The notes beneath the pieces were generated by a model. The model was not told the DNA's origin. It worked only from the letters and a program-made list of their open reading frames with translations, and searched no databases. Below, piece by piece: positions 52,077 through 61,113 of a stretch of 64,000 nt of DNA. The first letter of the stretch is position 1. Every line of letters starts with the position of its first letter. The position numbers were made by a program, and so were the translations under genes. The DNA comes from Flavobacterium enshiense (GTDB taxonomy: Bacteria; Bacteroidota; Bacteroidia; Flavobacteriales; Flavobacteriaceae). The stretch is taken from NCBI RefSeq assembly GCF_022836875.1, contig NZ_CP090376.1:682001-746000 (forward strand). Reading direction: 5' to 3'.

Positions 52077-52112
52077 AATCCCAAATGCCATAATGGTATT
52101 TGGGATTTTTAT
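52077..52112 (+). terminator. Bidirectional terminator between tex and tatA
   Basis: 14-base arms AATCCCAAATGCCA (52077-52090) and TGGTATTTGGGATT (52094-52107), one G-U pair, followed by a T run. Confidence 0.85.
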
Positions 52113-52127
52113 TTGATATAGAAAAAA

Positions 52128-52313
52128 CTATTGTTTGTTTTCTTCGTCTTCTTTTTTAGCAGCGGGAGCCTGATCTTCTCCTTTGGATGCTTTTTTAAAT
52201 TCGTTGATTCCGCTTCCTAAACCTTTCATCAATTCCGGAATTTTTTTACCTCCAAAAAGCAAAACAATCACTACAACGATTAAGATTATTTCGGTTGCTC
52301 CTAATTTTCCCAT
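52128..52313 (-). CDS. tatA: Sec-independent protein translocase subunit TatA
   Basis: 61 residues. One membrane helix ([14 protein letters not shown], about 8-21) with the [23 protein letters not shown] motif is the TatA/E signature: membrane helix, hinge, amphipathic helix and charged tail. It forms the channel part of the Tat pathway that exports folded proteins. tatC is not in the window. A good promoter is seen upstream on the minus strand. Convergent with tex. Confidence 0.93.
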   Translation of the reverse strand: MGKLGATEIILIVVVIVLLFGGKKIPELMKGLGSGINEFKKASKGEDQAPAAKKEDEENKQ

Positions 52314-52357
52314 GACTTACTATTTTATTTTGAATATTTTAGTTACTTAATTTCGGA

Positions 52358-52386
52358 CAAAGGTAGCCATAAAATCGATTTTGCAA
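52358..52386 (-). promoter_or_regulatory. Promoter of tatA
   Basis: Minus-strand TTG (52386-52384), 18 bases, TACCTTTG (52365-52358), close to the Flavobacterium consensus. Leader about 38 bases. Confidence 0.6.
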
Positions 52387-52517
52387 ACACTCAGCCCCTT
52401 GTTTTTGAATAAACTACCTGAAATTTAGGTTTTCTTTAACCAAATAGCGAAAAGGGTTAAGTAAACTTAGGTTAATCCAAAGTGATATTTTTATATTTGT
52501 GAATCAAACCACTATGC

Positions 52518-52991
52518 ATGTCCGGAAAAAGACTGAAACGACAACTAATCCGAAAAAAACTCTTTAGTAAAAACCGTCTGGTGATACTGAACGAAGACAC
52601 CTTCGCAGAAATTTTTTCGTTACGGTTAACCCTGATGAATGTCTTTATTGTGGCAACAGTGGGTGCTTTGCTGATTATTTTTGTGACTACGTATATTATT
52701 GCTTTTACGCCGCTTCGCGAATACATACCCGGTTATGCCTCAACAGAACTGAAACGTCAGGCAATCGAGCTGGCCATAAAATCCGATTCGCTTGAAAAAG
52801 CTATGAAGCGTAATAATTTGTATGTGGAATCGATTAAAAAAGTACTCAATGGCGATTTGGAATATGCCAAACTCAACATCGATTCCATTATAGTTGCTGA
52901 AGAGATTGATTCGGAAACCCTTGTGATGGAACCTTCCAAATCCGAAATGGAATTGCGCAAGGAAGTCGAATCCAAAAACAAAAAGAACTAA
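52518..52991 (+). CDS. Membrane-anchored protein resembling the N-terminus of M23 peptidases
   Basis: 157 residues. 'RLVILNEDTFAEIFSLRLTLMNVFIVATVGALLIIFVTTYIIAFTPLREYIPGYA' (in parts) is the leader-plus-membrane-helix segment seen at the start of flavobacterial M23 peptidases; here it is followed only by a charged coil (LAIKSDSLEKAMKRNNLYVESIKKVLNGDLEY) and no peptidase domain. It might be a truncated or stand-alone anchor, or a different family with the same anchor. Its stop overlaps the SdpI ATG by one base (TAATG), so the two are co-translated. Confidence 0.65.
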   Translation: MSGKRLKRQLIRKKLFSKNRLVILNEDTFAEIFSLRLTLMNVFIVATVGALLIIFVTTYIIAFTPLREYIPGYASTELKRQAIELAIKSDSLEKAMKRNNLYVESIKKVLNGDLEYAKLNIDSIIVAEEIDSETLVMEPSKSEMELRKEVESKNKKN

Positions 52992-53341
52992 TGGAGTGGA
53001 CAACCAATTTATTGCAAATGCCTCTGTTGTGCGGCATTATTTTTATGATAGCCGGGTTGGTATTGTATGTTTTTCCGCCAAAAAAAATAAATTCAATTTA
53101 CGGTTATAGGACGTCAGGCTCTATGAAATCGATCGAACGATGGCATTTTGCCCAACGTTTTTCAGCTTTAAAAATGATGCAGGGAAGTGTTTTTTTACTG
53201 CTTTCCTCTTTTTTGGGATTGCTTTTAAAACTGGATGGGAAAGCAGCGCTGATACCGGGAATATTGTTTCCGTTACTCGTGGTGTTTTTTATTCTTTTTA
53301 CAACTGAAAGCGCCCTTAAAAATAAATTCCCAAATACTTAA
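52991..53341 (+). CDS. SdpI family small membrane protein
   Basis: 116 residues. Helices LCGIIFMIAGLVLYVFPPKKIN, MMQGSVFLLLSSFLGLLLKL and ALIPGILFPLLVVFFILFTTES; the segment NSIYGYRTSGSMKSIERWHFAQRFSA matches the conserved loop (YGxRT... W..A....G) of SdpI, the immunity/membrane family first seen in B. subtilis. In Bacteroidota these genes are common without SdpC toxins. Function here is unknown. It follows the anchored protein by overlap and precedes the GH3-like gene by 3 bases. Confidence 0.8.
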   Translation: MEWTTNLLQMPLLCGIIFMIAGLVLYVFPPKKINSIYGYRTSGSMKSIERWHFAQRFSALKMMQGSVFLLLSSFLGLLLKLDGKAALIPGILFPLLVVFFILFTTESALKNKFPNT

Positions 53342-53344
53342 TCA

Positions 53345-54832
53345 ATGTCATTAAAAGCTTTCATTGCCAAACAGTTTGCGGCAGTCATTCATCATAAAAC
53401 CCAAAAATGGGCCAGCAACCCGGTGGCAACGCAGCAGCGTGTTTTCGAATGTTTGATAGCCGAAGCGAAAAACACTCGGTTTGGGAAAGACCATCATTTT
53501 GTTCACATAAAAACCTTTGCGGATTTTGCTCAAAAAGTGCCCGTTCGCGATTATGAAGCGTTGCGGCCTTATGTTGATCGTGTAGTAAAAGGCGAAGAGA
53601 ACATTCTCTGGAAAGGCAAACCAATTTACTTCGCCAAGACTTCCGGAACGACTTCGGGAGCCAAATACATTCCGCTTACCAAGGAGTCGATGCCATTTCA
53701 TATCGAAGCAGCCCGAAATGCGATTTTGAGTTACATACACGAAACCGGAAATGCTGATTTTGTCGATGGAAAAATGATTTTCCTTCAGGGAAGTCCAATT
53801 CTGGAAGAGAAAAACGGAATTAAACTAGGCCGTCTCTCGGGAATAGTAGCGCATTACGTTCCGAAGTATCTGCAGAAAAACCGCATGCCCAGCTGGGAAA
53901 CCAATTGCATAGAGGATTGGGAGACAAAAGTCGATGCCATAGTGGAAGAAACTTTCCATGAAAACATGGCAGTTATCTCCGGAATTCCATCATGGGTGCA
54001 GATGTATTTCGAGAAATTGAAGGCCAGAGCTAACAAGCCGGTCGGGGAACTGTTCAAAAACTTCAATCTGTTTATTTATGGCGGAGTGAATTATGAACCG
54101 TACCGCGCCAAATTTGAAAGTCTTATCGGAAGGAAAGTTGACTCCATCGAATTGTTTCCGGCCTCCGAAGGTTTTTTTGCCTATCAGGATTCCCAAAAGG
54201 AAAAAGGCATGTTGTTGTTGTTGAATTCCGGAATTTTCTATGAATTCATCAAATCCGAAGAGTTTTTTACCGAAAACCCGAAACGCTACACCATCGGCGA
54301 AGTGGAATTGGGGATTAATTATGTATTGATTTTATCAAGCAACGCCGGACTTTGGGCCTATAATATTGGAGACACCATTCAGTTCACCAGTTTAAAACCG
54401 TACCGTATTATCGTTTCCGGTCGCATTAAGCATTATATTTCCGCTTTCGGCGAACACGTTATCGGAAAAGAGGTGGAAGCGGCTTTGCAGCAGGCGATGG
54501 AAGGAACCGAAGTACACATAAACGAATTTACCGTGGCGCCGCAGGTTAGCCCTACAGATGGCTTGCCATATCACGAGTGGTTCATTGAATTTGAAAATGA
54601 ACCTGATAATCATGATGAATTCGCCTTACGCATAGATCAGGCTATGAGAAAACAAAATGTATATTACGATGACCTGATTGCAGGCCATGTTTTACGCACC
54701 CTGGTAATCACGAAAGTTCCTAAGAACGGATTTCAGGAGTACATGAAATCCATCGGCAAACTGGGCGGGCAAAATAAACTGCCGAGATTGTGCAATGACA
54801 GAAAAATCGTCGACGAACTCACAAAAAAATAA
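53345..54832 (+). CDS. GH3-type acyl-adenylate family protein
   Basis: 495 residues. The ATP/AMP-binding block FAKTSGTTSGAKYIPLTKESM, later LFPASEGFFAYQDSQ and GELGINYVLILSSNAG (in pattern) plus 'FGEHVIGKEVEAALQQ' mark the GH3 family (auxin-responsive in plants). Bacterial GH3 members adenylate a carboxylic acid and join it to an amine; substrate unknown. Stands after the SdpI gene and before the DUF6909-like gene, all on one strand with small gaps (3 and 36 bases), suggesting an operon. Confidence 0.85.
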   Translation: MSLKAFIAKQFAAVIHHKTQKWASNPVATQQRVFECLIAEAKNTRFGKDHHFVHIKTFADFAQKVPVRDYEALRPYVDRVVKGEENILWKGKPIYFAKTSGTTSGAKYIPLTKESMPFHIEAARNAILSYIHETGNADFVDGKMIFLQGSPILEEKNGIKLGRLSGIVAHYVPKYLQKNRMPSWETNCIEDWETKVDAIVEETFHENMAVISGIPSWVQMYFEKLKARANKPVGELFKNFNLFIYGGVNYEPYRAKFESLIGRKVDSIELFPASEGFFAYQDSQKEKGMLLLLNSGIFYEFIKSEEFFTENPKRYTIGEVELGINYVLILSSNAGLWAYNIGDTIQFTSLKPYRIIVSGRIKHYISAFGEHVIGKEVEAALQQAMEGTEVHINEFTVAPQVSPTDGLPYHEWFIEFENEPDNHDEFALRIDQAMRKQNVYYDDLIAGHVLRTLVITKVPKNGFQEYMKSIGKLGGQNKLPRLCNDRKIVDELTKK

Positions 54833-54868
54833 AAAACTATATTTGTGGGTTAGAAACAGAAAAAGTTC

Positions 54869-56557
54869 ATGAGAGAATTAAAGAACATTTCGCGCTCTCG
54901 GGCGCAAGAGTCGTCGGCAGCTATTGAACGACTGTACATTACCATGCGTCATTTGTTTAACCGGGGTTTTTATAAACCAATGGGGGTTTCGGGCGAGACC
55001 TTACGTGAAGCATTATTATCGTTACGCCCTGAAATTTATGGTTCCATAGCCGATGAGAAAGTAGAATTAAACGGATTGTTGTATGTTATAGAACGACTTC
55101 CAGTGGGCATTGAAGAGTGCCGCTACATCAACCTAACTTCTGATGAAGGCTATTCGAAATCGCATTTTCAGCCTATCGTTCCTCCAAAAAGAAAAAGAAA
55201 CTGTTATCGCATTGACGACGAACAGATGAATATCGAAATTACAAGAGGACGTTCGGACATCTATGACATTTTAACGCATTTGACGTTCATCTTTATCGAA
55301 TCGCACAAAATCAAAGACCGTGTGATGATTGATGAAGAGGGAAGATTAACCCGTGATTGGGAAAAACTGGAACAGGTTGTTCTTCAGAATAAAAAATTAA
55401 CCCTGGTGGATAGGGAACAAGCTATTTCTCATGCTTCCAATGTTTTGGGAAGAACCTTCGCCGAGGTAATGGACATCTATGAAGGCTTTGGCAGCAAAGA
55501 AAAACCGGATCGTTTTTTACATGTGATTTACTGGTTAGGGAAATTAGCCATTGAAGAAGTCACGGATAACAACAGACGCACAATTACCTTCAGTCCGATT
55601 TTAAGAGAACGTTTGGGACATCATATTTATGGTGAAATCTGGGCCAATAACATCAAAGAAGTTTTAGAGAAAAATGATTTATTGGTTAGGCCGATTCACA
55701 TTATCAGTGCGAACATGCACAGTGTGATGAATTCGATTTTTGCCGAACCGGTCTTGGGAAGCAAATACAATGGAGGCGATGATTTTCAGATTTTCGGAGA
55801 TTTGAGCAAATCGGGAAATGATACCCTACGCAAGAAAGTGGAAGAATTTGCGTTACAACACGGAATGATTTCCCTGCCGGATACCTCAGGAACCAATATC
55901 GACGTTCAGATTTTTGATACGGCAAAATTCAACCTAAAGAAATCAGGCTTTCCAAAGGCAATGTTAGGGAAAGAACAACCCGTGCTGATCGTGATGGATT
56001 ATGCCTTCGGTGAGCAGGCTTATGAGACGATTGACGAGTTATTGAAACCTTATAAAACGCCTAGCGGGAAGATATTCCTAAATGTAGAATCGGTTTCCAT
56101 AATGGGGAAAGCCGGAATCCTTCAGGGAGGAAAAGGCGATATCATGATTCCGAATGCTCACGTGAATGAGGGAACAGCGGATAATTATCCTTTTGAAAAT
56201 AAACTGACGACAGAAATGTTTCAAGGAAACGGCATTCCTGTTTTTACCGGACCAATGGTTACCGTTTTGGGGACCTCGCTCCAGAATAAAGATTTATTGC
56301 AGTTTTTTCATGACTCGACCTGGGGAGCCATTGGACTTGAAATGGAAGGGGCTTATTACCAGAAAGCTGTACAGTCGGCATCTAAAATACGCAAGAGCAT
56401 CAATCCGAATGTGAAAGTACGTTATGCTTACTATGCTTCGGATAACCCTTTGGAAACGGGAAGCACACTGGCATCAGGAGGATTGGGGACGACAGGAGTA
56501 AAGCCTACCTATCTGATTACTATTAAGATATTAGAACAAATTTTTAACATACAATAA
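54869..56557 (+). CDS. DUF6909-like protein with nucleoside-phosphorylase-like C-terminus
   Basis: 562 residues, no signal or membrane helix. The N-terminal half (RSRAQESSAAIERLYITMRHLFNRGFYKP; later FVPPKRKRNCYRID in pattern) is helical and charged, of unknown type. From about 380 on there are KAGILQGGKGDIMIPNAH, VPVFTGPMVTVLGTS-like and WGAIGLEMEGAYYQKAVQ, which resemble the phosphate- and base-binding blocks (GD.V.P; MEG/ES) of PNP/UDP-phosphorylases and MTA nucleosidases. I link it to the DUF6909 family from memory. Cytosolic enzyme acting on nucleosides is possible but unproven. It is 36 bases after the GH3 gene and 10 before the Wzz-like gene. Confidence 0.65.
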   Translation: MRELKNISRSRAQESSAAIERLYITMRHLFNRGFYKPMGVSGETLREALLSLRPEIYGSIADEKVELNGLLYVIERLPVGIEECRYINLTSDEGYSKSHFQPIVPPKRKRNCYRIDDEQMNIEITRGRSDIYDILTHLTFIFIESHKIKDRVMIDEEGRLTRDWEKLEQVVLQNKKLTLVDREQAISHASNVLGRTFAEVMDIYEGFGSKEKPDRFLHVIYWLGKLAIEEVTDNNRRTITFSPILRERLGHHIYGEIWANNIKEVLEKNDLLVRPIHIISANMHSVMNSIFAEPVLGSKYNGGDDFQIFGDLSKSGNDTLRKKVEEFALQHGMISLPDTSGTNIDVQIFDTAKFNLKKSGFPKAMLGKEQPVLIVMDYAFGEQAYETIDELLKPYKTPSGKIFLNVESVSIMGKAGILQGGKGDIMIPNAHVNEGTADNYPFENKLTTEMFQGNGIPVFTGPMVTVLGTSLQNKDLLQFFHDSTWGAIGLEMEGAYYQKAVQSASKIRKSINPNVKVRYAYYASDNPLETGSTLASGGLGTTGVKPTYLITIKILEQIFNIQ

Positions 56558-56566
56558 TTCATTTTT

Positions 56567-57550
56567 ATGAGCGATAGCCCTCAGATCAGTTCAAATGATC
56601 AGGAAATAGATTTAGGCCAACTTTCAAAAAAGATAGGTGAAATGGCACAGTCATTTATCGACTGGCTGTTTGACGGAATTTTATTCATTCGAAGAAACAT
56701 TATACTTATCGGAATTTTATTTGTTATTGGTGCCGGCCTGGGTTTTTATCTGGACAAGAATATCAAAGTATATGATCATGAAGTGATTGTGAAACCAAAT
56801 TTCGGAAGTACGGATTACCTGTATTCTAAGATCAACCTTATATCAGCTAAAATTAAAGAAGGGGATACTGTTTTTTTAAAACAAATCGGAATTGTAAACC
56901 CAAAGAAATTTTCAAAAATAGAAATCGAACCTATTACGGATATCTATCGTTTTATCAGCGGAAATGAGCAAAATTTTGAATTATTGAAATTAATGGCGGA
57001 AGACGGTGATTTTAAGAAAATAGTTGAAGACAATATAACCAGTAAGAATTATACCTATCATACCATTTCGTATACAACAAATGAGGTTACCTCAGAGAAA
57101 ATGACGCTGACACCTTTACTGGACTATCTGAATGAAAGTGAATTTTATCGAAAGATACAGAAGGAACATCTCAACAATTTAGCTGTTAAAGTTAAGGAGA
57201 ATGACAGCATTATTTCACAAATTAATGGGGTAATGAATCAATTTTCAAATGCAGTCGGCAGTAATCAGAAAAGCGATAAATTGGTGTATTACAATGAAAA
57301 TACACAGTTGAACGATGTTCTTAAAACAAAAGAAATATTAATCAACGAACAGGGAGATAAACGATTGGAACTGATTACTTCCGACAAAATTATCAAAGAG
57401 ATCAGTCATATTTTAAACATAAGGAATAACAAAGCCACAAGAGGTAAAATGAAATTGATGTTACCGGTTTTATTCATAGGACTTTTCGCTCTGTTTGGAA
57501 TGATAAGGGATTTTTACAGAAAACAACTGGCAAAGCGAAATTTGATATAA
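56567..57550 (+). CDS. Wzz-like chain-length/tyrosine-kinase-adaptor type membrane protein
   Basis: 327 residues. One membrane helix near the start (FIRRNIILIGILFVIGAGLGFYLD, about 41-64), a periplasmic region of about 230 residues with coiled parts, and a second helix near the end (LMLPVLFIGLFALFGMI). This is the topology of Wzz/Wzc-type polysaccharide co-polymerases. It has no proline-rich motif I can be sure of, so the call is by topology and context: its stop overlaps the rfbB start (TAATG at 57548-57552). Role in O-antigen or capsule length is inferred. Confidence 0.6.
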   Translation: MSDSPQISSNDQEIDLGQLSKKIGEMAQSFIDWLFDGILFIRRNIILIGILFVIGAGLGFYLDKNIKVYDHEVIVKPNFGSTDYLYSKINLISAKIKEGDTVFLKQIGIVNPKKFSKIEIEPITDIYRFISGNEQNFELLKLMAEDGDFKKIVEDNITSKNYTYHTISYTTNEVTSEKMTLTPLLDYLNESEFYRKIQKEHLNNLAVKVKENDSIISQINGVMNQFSNAVGSNQKSDKLVYYNENTQLNDVLKTKEILINEQGDKRLELITSDKIIKEISHILNIRNNKATRGKMKLMLPVLFIGLFALFGMIRDFYRKQLAKRNLI

Positions 57551-58569
57551 TGAAACATATTTTAGTAACGGGAGGCGCCGGATTTATAGGTGCTAATTTT
57601 GTCCCTCATTTTATAGAAAATAATCCGGAGTATCATTTGGTAAATCTGGATTTGTTAACATATGCCGGAGACCTGGCCAATGTGAAGGAGGTGGAAAACC
57701 ATTCTCGCTACACCTTTGTTCAAGGAGACATCTGTGATCGTTTTTTTATTGAAGAATTGTTCCGCAATTTTGATTTTAAAGATGTCATCCATTTTGCTGC
57801 CGAAAGCCATGTGGACAACTCGATTTCCGGACCCGAAGCGTTTATCAAAACCAATGTATTGGGAACGTTTAACCTTTTGGATACTGCCAGAAAACACTGG
57901 ATGATAGGACCAAACCAATACAAACCGGGTTACGAAAATTGCCGCTTTCACCATGTTTCCACCGATGAGGTTTACGGAACTTTAGGAGAAACAGGTTTAT
58001 TCGAAGAGACTACACCTTATGCACCCAATAGTCCCTATTCTGCATCGAAAGCTGGCTCTGACATGATTGTGAGAAGCTATTTCCATACCTATGGAATGAA
58101 TGTGGTAACTACGAACTGCTCTAACAATTATGGTCCGAAGCAGCACAATGAAAAACTGATTCCGACAATTATCCGTAAAGCGTTGACAGGAGAAAATATA
58201 CCAATCTATGGAGACGGTAAAAATGTGCGCGACTGGCTGTATGTGCTGGATCACTGCAAAGGAATCGAATTGGCGTTTCACAACGGAAAAGCTGGTGAAA
58301 CCTATAATATTGGCGGAAGAAACGAACGTAACAACCTGTATATTGCTAACACTATCTGTGAGTTGTTAAACGAGTTGAAACCAAAATCGGAAGGGAAATA
58401 TCAGGATCAGATCACTTTCGTGAAAGATCGCCCAGGTCACGATCTGCGCTATGCTATTGATGCGACAAAAATCGAAACCGAATTGGGCTGGAAAGCCGAC
58501 GAAAATTTTGAAACCGGAATCCGAAAAACAATTGCCTGGTACTTAGAAAGCTTAAATGTTAAAGTATAA
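57550..58569 (+). CDS. rfbB: dTDP-glucose 4,6-dehydratase
   Basis: 339 residues, SDR extended family. The NAD site is VTGGAGFIGANFVPHF (5-20), the catalytic Tyr/Lys in PYSASKAGSDMIVRSY, and STDEVYGTLG carries Thr-Asp-Glu of the dehydratase. It converts dTDP-glucose to dTDP-4-keto-6-deoxyglucose, step two of dTDP-rhamnose synthesis. The start is coupled to the Wzz-like gene. First of a run of four rfb genes, all on the same strand. Symbol rmlB is an equal alternative. Confidence 0.97.
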   Translation: MKHILVTGGAGFIGANFVPHFIENNPEYHLVNLDLLTYAGDLANVKEVENHSRYTFVQGDICDRFFIEELFRNFDFKDVIHFAAESHVDNSISGPEAFIKTNVLGTFNLLDTARKHWMIGPNQYKPGYENCRFHHVSTDEVYGTLGETGLFEETTPYAPNSPYSASKAGSDMIVRSYFHTYGMNVVTTNCSNNYGPKQHNEKLIPTIIRKALTGENIPIYGDGKNVRDWLYVLDHCKGIELAFHNGKAGETYNIGGRNERNNLYIANTICELLNELKPKSEGKYQDQITFVKDRPGHDLRYAIDATKIETELGWKADENFETGIRKTIAWYLESLNVKV

Positions 58570-58631
58570 GGATTCTTATGAAAGCAGCCCACAACTTTAA
58601 ACTTTTAAGACTTTAAATTTTTAAACTGAAA

Positions 58632-59495
58632 ATGAAAGGAATTATATTAGCTGGAGGTTCAGGAACACGTTTGCACCCGTTAACATTAGCGGTTAGCAAG
58701 CAACTGATGCCTATTTATGATAAACCAATGATTTACTACCCATTATCAACTTTAATGTGGGCAGGAATACGTGAAATACTAATCATTTCAACTCCGCACG
58801 ATTTGCCTTTGTTTCGGCAGTTATTGGGAGACGGAAGTTCTTTAGGCTGCCGATTTGAATATGCCGTACAAGAACAGCCTAACGGGTTGGCTGAGGCATT
58901 TATCATCGGGAAAGAATTTGTAGGAAATGATAAAGTAGCTTTAATTCTGGGTGATAATATTTTCTACGGAACCGGTTTGGCGGAATTGCTTCAGGCAAAT
59001 AACAACCCGGATGGCGGAATTATTTATGCCTATCATGTTCACGATCCGGAGCGTTACGGAGTAGTTGATTTTGATACCAATGGCAAGGTGCTTTCCATAG
59101 AGGAAAAACCGCTTCAGCCAAAATCCCATTATGCAGTACCTGGAATTTATTTCTACGATAACGATGTGTTGGAAATTGCAGCGAATATAAGACCGAGTCA
59201 TCGAGGCGAATTGGAAATCACCGATGTAAATAAAGAATATCTTGATAGAGGGAAACTTCAGGTGAGCATTCTCGATCGAGGAACCGCTTGGCTGGATACT
59301 GGTACCTTCCAGTCGTTAATGCAGGCGGGACAGTTTGTGCAGGTAATCGAGGAACGTCAGGGATTAAAAATTGGTGCCATTGAAGAAGCGGCTTATAAAA
59401 TGGGGTTTATCGATGCAACCCAGTTAAAGGAGTTGGCTGAACCCTTATTGAAAAGTGGTTACGGAAAACATTTAGTGAGTTTACTTTCAAATTAA
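58632..59495 (+). CDS. rfbA: Glucose-1-phosphate thymidylyltransferase
   Basis: 287 residues. [36 protein letters not shown] is the nucleotide-binding start, [13 protein letters not shown] the metal/nucleotide motif, and '[20 protein letters not shown]' the sugar part. It makes dTDP-glucose from dTTP and glucose-1-phosphate, step one of dTDP-rhamnose synthesis. 62 bases after rfbB. Complete, typical length. rmlA is an equal alternative. Confidence 0.97.
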   Translation: MKGIILAGGSGTRLHPLTLAVSKQLMPIYDKPMIYYPLSTLMWAGIREILIISTPHDLPLFRQLLGDGSSLGCRFEYAVQEQPNGLAEAFIIGKEFVGNDKVALILGDNIFYGTGLAELLQANNNPDGGIIYAYHVHDPERYGVVDFDTNGKVLSIEEKPLQPKSHYAVPGIYFYDNDVLEIAANIRPSHRGELEITDVNKEYLDRGKLQVSILDRGTAWLDTGTFQSLMQAGQFVQVIEERQGLKIGAIEEAAYKMGFIDATQLKELAEPLLKSGYGKHLVSLLSN

Positions 59496-59513
59496 TCTGA
59501 GGAATTTTAAAAA

Positions 59514-60065
59514 ATGAATGTCATACCGACAAAATTATCCGGTTGTTTTATTCTGGAGCCAAAAGTAATTAATGATTCCCGTGGTTATTTCATGGAAAGT
59601 TTCAATGAACATACCTTTCAAGAGGAAACGGGACAACATGTGCATTTTGTCCAGGATAACCAATCGTACTCCACTAAAGGAGTGCTTCGCGGATTGCATT
59701 ATCAGTGTGGCGTACATGCGCAGGCAAAATTGGTACGCGTACTGCAGGGTGAAGTTTTGGATGTAGCTGTAGATATTCGTCCAGGGTCTGAAACGTTTGG
59801 ACAGTATGTATCGGAAATTTTATCAGCTGAAAATCAAAGACAACTTTTTATACCAAGAGGATTTGCTCATGGTTTTGTCGTATTGAGTGAAACGGCTACT
59901 TTTTTCTATAAATGTGATAACTTCTACAGTAAGGAATCTGAAGGAGGAATTCAATACAGCGACCCTGCTTTGGGTATTGACTGGGGTTTACCGTTGAGCG
60001 AATTGCTGATTTCGGAAAAAGATATGATTTTGCCGACTTTTGAAAATGCCAGAAAAGTATGGTAG
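59514..60065 (+). CDS. rfbC: dTDP-4-dehydrorhamnose 3,5-epimerase
   Basis: 183 residues, cupin type. GYFMESFNEHTF, HFVQDNQSYSTKGVLRGLHYQ, VRVLQGEVLDVAVDIRPGSETFG and IPRGFAHGFVVLSETATFFYKC are the RmlC blocks; the catalytic His is in RGLHYQ. It epimerises C3 and C5 of the keto-sugar, step three. Overlaps rfbD by 7 bases (ATGGTAG at 60059-60065). rmlC is an equal alternative. Confidence 0.97.
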   Translation: MNVIPTKLSGCFILEPKVINDSRGYFMESFNEHTFQEETGQHVHFVQDNQSYSTKGVLRGLHYQCGVHAQAKLVRVLQGEVLDVAVDIRPGSETFGQYVSEILSAENQRQLFIPRGFAHGFVVLSETATFFYKCDNFYSKESEGGIQYSDPALGIDWGLPLSELLISEKDMILPTFENARKVW

Positions 60066-60925
60066 TTTTAGTGACGGGAGCTAACGGACAACTAGGGCAA
60101 GCGTTGCAATACATAGCAGGTAATTATCCTGCCATCGATTTTGTTTTTTGTTCCTCTTCCGAACTGGATATTACCAGCTCAGCCAGTTGCGAATCGGTTT
60201 TTGAAAAATATCAGCCGAAGTTCTGCATTAATGCTGGGGCATACACTGCGGTCGACAAAGCCGAAGCAGAACATGATAAGGCATATGCCGTTAATGTTTT
60301 GGGGGCCAAAAATATTGCCGAATGCTGTAAAAAGTACCAGACCGTTTTACTCCATATTTCTACCGATTTTGTTTTCGACGGAGAAATAACAACACCTTAT
60401 TCGGAAGATGATATTCCAAACCCAACAGGTGTTTATGGTCAGACCAAATTAGAAGGTGAGAAGATAATTCAAACGATTTTGCAACACTTTTTTATCATTC
60501 GTACTTCCTGGGTGTATTCGCAATTCGGAAATAATTTTATGAAAACCATGTTGCGATTGGCCTCAGATAGGGATACGCTTTCGGTAGTGAATGATCAAAT
60601 CGGAACCCCAACCAATGCCGTCGATTTAGCGGAAGCACTTGTCGGAATGATAATATTCTGTGATGCCAAACCTGTCGGAAGAGTTCTGTACGGGATTTAT
60701 AATTTCAGTAATGAAGGACAATGCAGCTGGTTTGATTTCGCCAAAAAAATCTTTGAAGTCAATAAGGTTGCAATTAACCTAAACCCGATTTCGACTTCGA
60801 ATTATCCAACACCTGCCAAAAGGCCGAAGTACAGTGTTTTAGACAAGACCAAGATTAAAAATACTTTTGGCCTGGATATAAAAAGATGGGAAGAGGCATT
60901 AGACCCTTTCCCATCTGCTGAGTGA
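60059..60925 (+). CDS. rfbD: dTDP-4-dehydrorhamnose reductase
   Basis: 288 residues. VTGANGQLGQALQYIA is the dinucleotide site, 'ISTDFVFDGEITTPYSEDDIPNPTGVYGQTKLEGE' holds the SDR Thr-Asp and Tyr-x-x-x-Lys active residues (Y in VYGQTKLEGE). It reduces the final keto group with NADPH to dTDP-L-rhamnose. Last gene of the rfb run, followed by a terminator. rmlD is an equal alternative. Confidence 0.96.
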   Translation: MVVLVTGANGQLGQALQYIAGNYPAIDFVFCSSSELDITSSASCESVFEKYQPKFCINAGAYTAVDKAEAEHDKAYAVNVLGAKNIAECCKKYQTVLLHISTDFVFDGEITTPYSEDDIPNPTGVYGQTKLEGEKIIQTILQHFFIIRTSWVYSQFGNNFMKTMLRLASDRDTLSVVNDQIGTPTNAVDLAEALVGMIIFCDAKPVGRVLYGIYNFSNEGQCSWFDFAKKIFEVNKVAINLNPISTSNYPTPAKRPKYSVLDKTKIKNTFGLDIKRWEEALDPFPSAE

Positions 60926-61036
60926 TTGTCGGTTATTGTTTGGCAATTTTTTTACGATAGAGATTTCACATAGAGTTGGCCCATGACCACAATCAGTTGA
61001 TTATAGTCAACACGATGCGGTTAAAAACGATAAATT

Positions 61037-61082
61037 ACACCTCTTTAGAATGTTTTTTTCAAAGTAAAAGGAGGTGTTTTTT
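61037..61082 (+). terminator. Terminator after the rfb operon
   Basis: Stem ACACCTC (61037-61043) and GAGGTGT (61071-61077) with near-continuing pairing, then a T run (61077-61082). It lies between rfbD and the convergent CotH gene. Confidence 0.7.
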
Positions 61083-61113
61083 ACCTCCCTTTGTAATGAA
61101 AGAGTGATCCTTA

